Assembly: GCA_021154945.1 (NCBI GenBank)
Contig: JAJNQF010000238.1
Span: 1-14,467 of the forward strand
Origin: Sphingomonas sp.
GTDB taxonomy: Bacteria; Pseudomonadota; Alphaproteobacteria; Sphingomonadales; Sphingomonadaceae
Length of the DNA stretch: 14,467 nt
Direction of reading: 5' to 3'
Numbering within the stretch: the stretch's first letter is position 1; each line of letters opens with the position of its first letter. Made by a program: the position numbers and the translations under genes. Shown here piece after piece: positions 6,485-12,665 of the stretch. A model generated the notes under the pieces. It did no database searches. It had not been told where the DNA came from and worked only from the letters and a program-made list of their open reading frames with translations.

Positions 6485-6706
6485 CCGTCAGTTAGGGGCG
6501 GGCAGGCGATTATTCCGCGATGGCTGGTGCGCGCCGACGACGGGACGGGCGATCGGACGGCACCAAACCGGATCAAGACTCGCGCCGGAGTGGTTCTTTC
6601 CCTAAGGCGACGGTAACGATAAACCGACTTGGGGGCAGGTCGCTTGAGAAAAGATGCGGTTGCGGGCGGAACGAACACTGCGGACGTGGAGGAGGCGGTT
6701 TTCGCG

Positions 6707-7681
6707 ATGCCGGCCGGGATGGCGATCCGGTACGATCGGCCGGCCGCCGCGCTCGCCGACTACATCACCGGCTATCACGTCTATCGCTCGAGCGATCCTC
6801 CAGGCGGGGAAGGGCAGGTCGACTGGTTCCTGCCGGCGACCGCCAACGTCCGGATCGCTATCGATGCCGGGCCGATCGCGGTGTCGATCGGTCGACGGAT
6901 CTATGATCCCTTGCCCGCCGCCAGCCTGTTCGGGCCGACCAGTCAGGCGCTGAAGGCGACGACTCACGGCGGCGTGATGATCGGCTTCGGCATCAGCGCG
7001 CTCGGCTGGGGGAGGCTGATGCGCCGACCGGCGGACGATTTCCGCAATCGGATCGTGCCGTTGGAAGACGTGCTCGGCCGCGGGTTCACCAACCGCCTCG
7101 TCGCAGCACTTCAGGCCGCGACGGACGATGCGGCGGTCGCGCCCATTCTCGATGCGCTGTTGATCGAGCGGCTTGGGCCTCCGCACCGCGATGCCCCGCT
7201 GATCCGGCAGCTCATGGAAATCCTCGCCAGCGATGGTCCCGCCGACATGACGTCGGCGGCGGCGCGGCTTGATATCCCCACGCATGCGCTTCGCCGTCTC
7301 TCGGTCCGGCATTTCGGATTCCCGCCCAAGATGCTGCTGATGCGCGCGCGTTTCCTGCGATCGCTCGTACGGCTGATGTCCACGGGCGAAGCGGCGAACT
7401 ATGCGCTGATCGACGACAGCTATTTCGATGCGTCGCATTTCCTGCGTGATTCGGGCACGTTCCTCGGCATGACGCCGCGTCGTTTCATGGCGCTCACCAA
7501 ACCGTTTCTCGAAGCCAGCTTGCGTGCGCGCGATGCCGTATTGGGATCGCCGACCCAGGTGCTGCATGACATCGACACCGCGCCCGCCCGCAAGGTCGGT
7601 CATGAGTCCGCACACGCGTCTAAACATTTGTTAGGGGCGCATCGGGTCATTTCCGGCGACGCTGCCGATATTCGCTGCTAG
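6707..7681 (+). CDS. AraC-family transcriptional regulator
   Basis: A 324-residue regulator. The N-terminal ~150 residues (MPAGMAIRYDRPAAALADYI, then VDWFLPATANVRIAI) resemble the cupin-like sensing domain of the DUF6597 type found in many AraC proteins. The C-terminal AraC DNA-binding domain occupies about residues 165-266. Its first helix-turn-helix is around MTSAAARLDIPTHALRRLSV, and the second reads YFDASHFLRDSGTFLGMTPR. A tail of about 55 residues after KPFLEA is unusual and low in recognisable features. The ATG at 6707 is chosen because GGAGGAGG lies 11 bases upstream; a GTG at 6686 and an ATG at 6719 in the same frame are alternatives. The gene stands alone between tRNA-Cys and the tolC cluster, with its own spacer on both sides. 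Its target and effector cannot be inferred; autoregulation is common in the family. Confidence 0.85.
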   Translation: MPAGMAIRYDRPAAALADYITGYHVYRSSDPPGGEGQVDWFLPATANVRIAIDAGPIAVSIGRRIYDPLPAASLFGPTSQALKATTHGGVMIGFGISALGWGRLMRRPADDFRNRIVPLEDVLGRGFTNRLVAALQAATDDAAVAPILDALLIERLGPPHRDAPLIRQLMEILASDGPADMTSAAARLDIPTHALRRLSVRHFGFPPKMLLMRARFLRSLVRLMSTGEAANYALIDDSYFDASHFLRDSGTFLGMTPRRFMALTKPFLEASLRARDAVLGSPTQVLHDIDTAPARKVGHESAHASKHLLGAHRVISGDAADIRC

Positions 7682-7995
7682 AGCAGTCGACAGAGGTAGT
7701 GCTCAGGTCTTCCGCGTGCACCCTCGGCGCTCCGCCCGCGGCATCTCGGTGTCACACGGGCGGGCGGGGCGCCTTCACTTCCCCGCGTCGTGATACCTAC
7801 CAGCGCGCGATACCTACAGCGGCCGGACCTGCAGCGTCGCGATGGACCGCACCGCTCCTCGAATCACCCGACCCGAAGCACAGCCTGCGTGGAATCCGAT
7901 CAACCGGCGCTTGGCGGCGGCGCGGTCGCGCGATATCAGGTCGGTACGCAACAAGTGTATTGCACAACTAAAACAGCTGTGCGACAGGATGGCCC
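7682..7995. other. 314-base gene-free spacer before the methyltransferase gene
   Basis: It holds the hairpin at 7726-7773 and a 9-bp direct repeat GATACCTAC at 7792-7800 and 7809-7817 (17 bases apart, about 180-200 bases before the next start). Near the gene, GCACA-ACTAAAACAGC-TGTGC (short inverted arms) lies in a locally AT-richer patch where the promoter of the methyltransferase/tolC cluster would be expected. I could not pick convincing -35/-10 boxes. The small open frames here do not look coding. Confidence 0.4.
7726..7773 (+). terminator. Strong GC-rich hairpin after the AraC gene (terminator candidate)
   Basis: Arms GGCGCTCCGCCCG (7726-7738) and CGGGCGGGGCGCC (7761-7773) form a 13-bp stem with one U-G wobble around a 22-base loop, 45 bases after the AraC stop. 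The following bases TTCACTTCC are only weakly T-rich, so intrinsic termination is plausible but not certain. It could also protect the 3' end of the transcript. Confidence 0.45.
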
Positions 7996-8721
7996 ATGAC
8001 GACGACAACTCTCGATACTTCCTCGCTCGCAGCCGAGACGCATGACATCGGCGGGACCGCCATGTCCTCTGCACCCGCTACGTTCGACACGATGCGTCAC
8101 GCGATGGTCGCGAGCCAGTTGCGCACCAACGCGGTCAACGATCAGCGCGTCGTCGCGGCGATGGCCCGTGTGCCGCGTGAGCAGTTCATGCCCGACGGCG
8201 TGCGCTCGATCGCCTACCGCGACACGGCGATCCCGCTCGGTGGCGGTCGTTACGCCAATCTGCCGATGGCGACCGGCCGGCTGCTGACCGAAGCGTATCT
8301 GACGGCGACCGACCGCGTGCTGCTGATCGGCGCCGCTACGGGCTATATCGCTGCGGTGCTGAGCGAGATCGTCGGGTCGGTCGTCGCCGTCGAAAGCGAC
8401 CCGGCTCTGCTGGCGATCGCGCGCACTGCGCTAAAAGGTGTCGGCAACGTCGAACTGGTCGAAGGGCCGATGCAGGACGGTCACGCTGCCGCCGCACCGT
8501 ATGACGTGCTGATCGTCGACGGCGCGATCGAGTCGGTGCCCGACGCCCTGATCGCGCAGGTCCGCCCGGATGGTCGCGTGACCGCCGGCATCGCCGAGCG
8601 CGGGCTGACCCGGCTAGCGTCGGGCCGCAAGACCGATGGCGGCTTCGCACTCGTCGCGTTCGTCGATGTCGAATGCGTAGTGCTGCCGGGCTTCGCAACG
8701 CCCAAACCCTTTCAGTTCTGA
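7996..8721 (+). CDS. PCMT-like SAM-dependent methyltransferase (divergent)
   Basis: A 241-residue protein with the overall layout of protein-L-isoaspartate O-methyltransferase: MRHAMVASQLRTNAVNDQRV and VPREQFMP at the N-terminal side, a Rossmann SAM site at about 108-122 (VLLIGAATGYIAAVL), acidic VAVESD (130-135), and VLIVDGAIESVP (171-182). It departs from repair enzymes where PCMT has G-T/Q-I-S-Q-P: here the segment reads GGRYANLPMATG, and SAM motif I has GAATG instead of GTGSG. So methyl transfer to isoaspartate is doubtful, and the likely role is unknown. The ATG at 7996 has AGGA with a 6-base spacer; the ATG at 8062 fits the family N-terminus but lacks a ribosome site, giving 219 residues if used. 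It ends 8 bases before tolC, and such a gene before tolC is a recurrent alphaproteobacterial arrangement, suggesting co-transcription. Confidence 0.82.
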   Translation: MTTTTLDTSSLAAETHDIGGTAMSSAPATFDTMRHAMVASQLRTNAVNDQRVVAAMARVPREQFMPDGVRSIAYRDTAIPLGGGRYANLPMATGRLLTEAYLTATDRVLLIGAATGYIAAVLSEIVGSVVAVESDPALLAIARTALKGVGNVELVEGPMQDGHAAAAPYDVLIVDGAIESVPDALIAQVRPDGRVTAGIAERGLTRLASGRKTDGGFALVAFVDVECVVLPGFATPKPFQF

Positions 8722-8729
8722 GGCCCAGC

Positions 8730-10265
8730 ATGCCGCGCACCGCTCATATCCGCCGTCTGCTTGTGAGTGTTGCGCTGATCTATAGCGCTGCACCGGCTCA
8801 GGCCGAGACGCTGCGCGAGGCGCTGGCCAAGGCCTATAATACCAACCCGACATTGACCGGCCAGCGTGCGACGCAGCGGGCGACCGACGAGAACGTACCG
8901 ATCGCCCGTGCGGCCGGGCTGCCGTCGGCCAACGCGACGGGCGATTACACCGAGTTCGTCGTCAACGCGGCGAACAACTTCCTGGCGCCGCAGCGGCAGG
9001 GCGTAGCGCGGGCGAACGTCTCCGTGCCGCTGTATCTGGGCGGGCAGGTGCGCAATTCGGTCGCCGCCGCCAAGACCCGTGTCGAGGGCGGGCGTGCGAC
9101 GCTGCGCAGCACCGAGGCCGATCTGTTCACCAACGTCGTCGCCGCATACATGGACGTGATCCGCGACGAGGCGATCGTCGGCCTGAACACGCAGAATGTC
9201 CGCGTGCTTGACGTCAATCTTCAGGCGAGCCGCGACCGGTTCCAGGTCGGCGACCTGACGCGGACCGACGTCGCGCAGTCCGATGCGCGTCTGGCGCTGG
9301 CCCGCGCGCAGCTCCAGTCGGCACAGGCGCAGCTGATCACTAGCCGCGAGAACTACATCCAGCTGGTCGGCAGCCCTCCGGGTGTTCTCGAAGCACCGCC
9401 GACCCTGCCGCATTTGCCCGACAGCCCCGCCTCGGCGGTGACCGTCGCGATTGAGAATAATCCCGTGCTGATCGCCGCCGCCAAGGAGCGCGACGCGACC
9501 CGCTACGACGTCGGCGTCGCGCGTGCGAGCCGCCTGCCGCAGATCAGCGCGGTCGGTGGCGCCAGCTACACCAATTATCTGAACTCGATTCCACCGAGCG
9601 GCGGCGGCATCGGCGCGGGCAGCACGCCCAACGCGAACAAGGCGGTGCAGGCCGGGCTGTCGCTGACCTTGCCGCTGTTCCAGGGCGGCCGCCCCGCCGC
9701 GCAGGTCCGCCAGGCCGAAGCGTTGCAGTCGCGTGCGATCGAGAACGTGACCGCCACCGAACGCAACGTCATCTCGCAGGCGCGGTCTTCCTATGCCACG
9801 TGGCGGTCGTCCGAGCAGGTGATCCAGTCGTCCGAGACCGCGGTCAATGCGAACAAGCTGAGCCTCGAGGGCGTCCGCGCCGAGAACAGCGTCGGCACGC
9901 GCACCATCCTCGACATTCTCAACGCCGAGCAGGAATTGCTCAACAGCCAGGTCACTCTCGTGACCGCGCGACGCGACGCCTATGTCGCGGGCTTCGCGTT
10001 GCTGGCGGCGATGGGGCAGGCCGAGGCGCGCGATCTGGGACTCGACGGCGGCGTGCTGTACGATCCGGTCGCCAATTATCAACGCGTCCGCCACAAGATC
10101 TGGGATTTCGGCGGCGATGGCGAGCCGGTCCCGGTCGCCACCAGTACCGCGCAATCGCCCGCCCAGGATGCCCGCGTTGCACCGCAACGCGACCCGTTGC
10201 TCGATACGCCGGTTGACAGGAACCCCGCCTTAACCACAGGTATGGCGGCGCCGAGCCGCCAATAG
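8730..10265 (+). CDS. tolC: TolC-family outer-membrane channel
   Basis: A 511-residue outer-membrane efflux protein, the exit duct used with inner-membrane pumps or type I secretion ABC transporters. A signal peptide of about 25 residues (MPRTAHIRRLLVSVALIYSA, cut after AQA) is followed by ETLREALAKAYNTNP, the typical start of the mature family. Two OEP repeats are visible: about 26-230, with FQVGDLTRTDVAQSDARLAL at about 170-190, and about 240-455, with NSVGTRTILDILNAEQELLN. Each half ends in a long helical hairpin segment. After GQAEARDL comes a ~75-residue Pro/Asp-rich tail that extends beyond the channel fold. The ATG at 8730 is chosen for the signal peptide and for GAGG 6 bases upstream; the frame remains open further upstream only inside the methyltransferase gene. 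popZ starts 36 bases after the stop. No cognate pump gene lies in the window. Confidence 0.95.
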   Translation: MPRTAHIRRLLVSVALIYSAAPAQAETLREALAKAYNTNPTLTGQRATQRATDENVPIARAAGLPSANATGDYTEFVVNAANNFLAPQRQGVARANVSVPLYLGGQVRNSVAAAKTRVEGGRATLRSTEADLFTNVVAAYMDVIRDEAIVGLNTQNVRVLDVNLQASRDRFQVGDLTRTDVAQSDARLALARAQLQSAQAQLITSRENYIQLVGSPPGVLEAPPTLPHLPDSPASAVTVAIENNPVLIAAAKERDATRYDVGVARASRLPQISAVGGASYTNYLNSIPPSGGGIGAGSTPNANKAVQAGLSLTLPLFQGGRPAAQVRQAEALQSRAIENVTATERNVISQARSSYATWRSSEQVIQSSETAVNANKLSLEGVRAENSVGTRTILDILNAEQELLNSQVTLVTARRDAYVAGFALLAAMGQAEARDLGLDGGVLYDPVANYQRVRHKIWDFGGDGEPVPVATSTAQSPAQDARVAPQRDPLLDTPVDRNPALTTGMAAPSRQ

Positions 10266-10300
10266 GGGTGCGCGCGGCTACGGGGTTTGGGATGGTCCGG

Positions 10301-10882
10301 ATGGGGGACGTGAACGGCGAGCCGTCGATGGAGGAAATCCTCTCGTCGATCAAACGCATCATCGCCGAAGAGGGCGACACGCCCGGCCGGTCGCGCCGTC
10401 CGTCGCGGACGATGTCGGCACCTGTCGAGCCTGCCCAGGGTTATCAGGAGCCCGCCTATCGGGACGCCGCGTATCTCGACGACGAGAACGACGACGATGA
10501 GATTCTCGAATTGAGCGATCCGATGCCGATGGTCGACCGTACACCCCGCACGCCGAAATCCCCGGTACTGACGTCGGTCGATGCCGCGCCGGAACCGCGT
10601 CAGGCCACAGCCAAGCCGCAGGCACAGGTCCAGGCGCCGCCCGCGGAGGCGACCTCCGAGTCGATCGTGTCGCGCGAAACCGCCGCCGCAACGCGCGCGC
10701 CGCTCGAAGCGTTGACGCGGATGATGATTAAACCCGACACCAATAGCGACGGTACGCTCGAGGGGCTGGTCCGCGAGATGCTGCGGCCGATGCTGCGCGA
10801 GTGGATCGATGCGAACCTGCCTCATATGGTCGAGGACATGGTCGCGCGAGAAATCGCCAAGATCATGAACCAGCAGCCTTAA
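10301..10882 (+). CDS. popZ: PopZ-like polar organizing protein (DUF2497)
   Basis: A 193-residue protein with the three-part PopZ layout. The N-terminal helix MGDVNGEPSMEEILSSIKRI lines up with the Caulobacter N-terminus (MSDQSQEPTMEEILASI), which fixes the start at 10301; GTG at 10268 and ATG at 10292 are alternative upstream starts. The middle (about 20-135) is disordered, acidic and proline-rich, with DDDEILELSDP (about 64-74) matching the conserved Caulobacter DDEVLELTDP. The C-terminal helices LEGLVREMLRPMLREWIDAN and LPHMVEDMVAREIAKI form the self-assembly region. In Caulobacter PopZ forms a polar condensate that anchors the ParB-bound chromosome origin and recruits signalling proteins. 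Placement after tolC and upstream of valS matches other Alphaproteobacteria. Function is inferred by homology; it has not been tested here. Confidence 0.92.
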   Translation: MGDVNGEPSMEEILSSIKRIIAEEGDTPGRSRRPSRTMSAPVEPAQGYQEPAYRDAAYLDDENDDDEILELSDPMPMVDRTPRTPKSPVLTSVDAAPEPRQATAKPQAQVQAPPAEATSESIVSRETAAATRAPLEALTRMMIKPDTNSDGTLEGLVREMLRPMLREWIDANLPHMVEDMVAREIAKIMNQQP

Positions 10883-10893
10883 TCTTCGCGTCG

Positions 10894-10925
10894 CCCCGGC
10901 GGGAACCTGCGTGGTTCCGCCGGGG
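10894..10925 (+). terminator. GC-rich hairpin between popZ and the LOV kinase (terminator or regulatory element)
   Basis: CCCCGGCGGGAACC and GGTTCCGCCGGGG pair over 13 bp with one bulged G and a 5-base loop TGCGT. It starts 12 bases after the popZ stop and ends 11 bases before the LOV-kinase ATG. The tail TTACGCTTTCC is a weak T-tract. The left arm contains GGAAC (10902-10906), and 17 bases later comes GGTT (10924-10927), an imperfect EcfG-like pair, so the same bases could serve as a promoter. Confidence 0.5.
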
Positions 10926-10936
10926 TTACGCTTTCC

Positions 10937-12550
10937 ATGTCCGATCCGAGCACGCAAAATCCGGTAGCCCAGCAGGCCCCGACCCTTGCTCCGGTCGAGG
11001 GAAGGCCGAGCAACCGTATCGCGCCTGCCGACGCGGGTAGCGACATCTTCTTTGCTGCCGTACAGACCACGCGGATGCCGATGGTCGTGACCGACCCGCA
11101 CCGCGACGACAACCCGATCATCTTCTGCAACGAGGCGTTCTCGTTCATGAGCGGCTATTCGCAGGACGAGATCCTCGGCAAGAATTGCCGCTTCCTCCAG
11201 GGGCCTGAGACGGACCGAGCTGCGGTCGCCGAGGTCCGGGCGGCGATCGAAAAGCGCGAGGAAGTCGCGGTCGAACTGCTCAACTACCGCAAGAACGGGT
11301 CGACGTTCTGGAACGCGCTGTTCGTGTCGCCGGTCTTCGCCGAGAATGGCGAACTGCGCTATTTCTTCGCCAGCCAGCTCGATATTTCGCGCCGTCGCGA
11401 GGCCGAGGAAGCGCTCCACGAGGCGCAGAAAATGGAGGCGGTCGGCAAGCTGACTGGCGGTATCGCGCATGATTTCAACAATCTGTTGCAGGTCATCCAG
11501 GGCTATGCCGATATCCTCGACGCGCGGATCGATGCGAACGATCGCTCCGCCCGACGCGCGGTCGACGCGATCTCGACCTCTGCCTCGCGCGCGGCCACGT
11601 TGACGCAGCAACTGCTCGCGTTCGCGCGAAAGCAGGAATTGCGCGATCGGCTGATGAACCTCAACCAGCTGATCGGCGATTTCCGTACGATCCTGGAGCG
11701 CAGCATCGGCACCGGCATCACGCTCAAGCGCGACTTGGCCGCCAACCTGTGGAACTGCCGCGTCGATCCGGTCCAGGCCGAGATGGCGCTGCTGAACATC
11801 GTTTCGAACGCGCGCGACGCGACGGGCGGCACGGGCAAGGTCACGATCGCGACGCGCAACGCAGTGCTGCCCGAGGACGCCAGCGTCGCGAAGCTCGAAC
11901 CCGGCGAATATGTCGTCGTCAGCATCTGCGACGACGGCCCCGGCATCGACCTCGCCACCGCCGACAAGCTGTTCGAGCCGTTCTTCACGACCAAGGAAAT
12001 GGGCAAGGGCGCGGGGCTCGGGCTGGCCATGGTCTACGGCTTTATGCGCCAGTCGGGCGGCCTCGCCACCGTGCGCAATGGCGACAATGGCGGGGCGGAG
12101 TTTTCGCTGTATTTCCCGCGCGCGAGTGGCGCGGTCGAACGCAAGCCTTCGGCGCGCGTCGCGCCGCGGTCCGGTGGGGCCGAGCGGGTATTGATGGTGG
12201 AGGATCAGGCGGAAGTCGGCGAACTCGGTCGCACGATACTGGAGGATCTCGGTTACGAAGTCGTGCTGGTCAACAGTGCGCGCGGAGCCCTCGACACGCT
12301 GGCGCGCGATTCGGACTTCGCGTTGCTGTTCACCGACATCCTGATGCCCGGCGGGATGAACGGCGTCACCTTGGCGCAGTCGGTACGGCGCGATTATCCC
12401 CGCACCGCCGTGCTGTTGACGACCGGCTTTGCGGACGAGGCGATCGACGAGGGCAGCCGGTCGTTCGAACTGATCCGCAAGCCGTATCGGCGCAACGAAT
12501 TGAACGAGCGGATCCGGCAGGTGCTCGACAAGCCCGGCGCGCGGACTTGA
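10937..12550 (+). CDS. LOV-domain hybrid histidine kinase (LOV-HisKA-HATPase-REC)
   Basis: A 537-residue soluble blue-light sensor kinase. The LOV domain (about 36-152) has the photoactive motif GKNCRFLQG with flavin-adduct Cys84, flavin-contact residues Asn116 and Asn126 (NYRKNGSTFWN) and Gln147, so all key positions are present. A helix leads into HisKA with the phospho-acceptor His178 (GGIAHDFNN). The HATPase follows: N-box NIVSNARDA (287-295), G1 DDGPGI (332-337), and G2 GAGLGLAMVYG (358-368). A complete receiver domain (about 417-532) has acidic pocket Glu422/Asp423, phospho-acceptor Asp467 (FTDILMPGG), Thr496 and Lys515 (RKP). Light would form a Cys-FMN adduct, change autophosphorylation and pass phosphate to the attached receiver; the output partner is not in the window. 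The ATG has no strong ribosome site; the transcript could be leaderless if an EcfG-like element in the upstream hairpin is used (inference). Confidence 0.93.
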   Translation: MSDPSTQNPVAQQAPTLAPVEGRPSNRIAPADAGSDIFFAAVQTTRMPMVVTDPHRDDNPIIFCNEAFSFMSGYSQDEILGKNCRFLQGPETDRAAVAEVRAAIEKREEVAVELLNYRKNGSTFWNALFVSPVFAENGELRYFFASQLDISRRREAEEALHEAQKMEAVGKLTGGIAHDFNNLLQVIQGYADILDARIDANDRSARRAVDAISTSASRAATLTQQLLAFARKQELRDRLMNLNQLIGDFRTILERSIGTGITLKRDLAANLWNCRVDPVQAEMALLNIVSNARDATGGTGKVTIATRNAVLPEDASVAKLEPGEYVVVSICDDGPGIDLATADKLFEPFFTTKEMGKGAGLGLAMVYGFMRQSGGLATVRNGDNGGAEFSLYFPRASGAVERKPSARVAPRSGGAERVLMVEDQAEVGELGRTILEDLGYEVVLVNSARGALDTLARDSDFALLFTDILMPGGMNGVTLAQSVRRDYPRTAVLLTTGFADEAIDEGSRSFELIRKPYRRNELNERIRQVLDKPGART

Positions 12551-12630
12551 CCGCGCGTATCTGAGGCACGCGCGGACTTGAGCGCGCGTATCTGAGGCGC
12601 GCGCGGACTTGAGCGGGCGTAGCTGAGGCT
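12538..12630 (+). repeat. 31-bp tandem repeat, three copies, starting in the last codons of the LOV kinase
   Basis: GGACTTGA recurs at 12543, 12574 and 12605, and CTGAGGC at 12561, 12592 and 12623, each exactly 31 bases apart. Each unit reads about GCGCGGACTTGAGCGCGCGT plus ATCTGAGGC; the third copy has three changes. The first copy carries the kinase stop codon (TGA at 12548-12550), so the repeated sequence includes the end of the gene. GCGCG and CGCGC arms in every copy can form small hairpins. Confidence 0.85.
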
Positions 12631-12665
12631 GGCCTAGCCCGGACACGCTCGCTAAGGCTCCGTGC

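Noticed and set aside
6194..6616. Plus-strand open frame running across the tRNA-Cys gene and the following spacer
   Set aside because: It crosses a clear tRNA gene on the other strand and the end of the permease; no ribosome site or conserved sequence is visible.
8712..10187. 491-codon open frame antisense to tolC
   Set aside because: Shadow of tolC; Arg/Gly/Asp-rich composition and no motif.
12538..12630. Repeat as a CRISPR array
   Set aside because: The 31-bp units are head to tail with no spacers and no cas genes are near.
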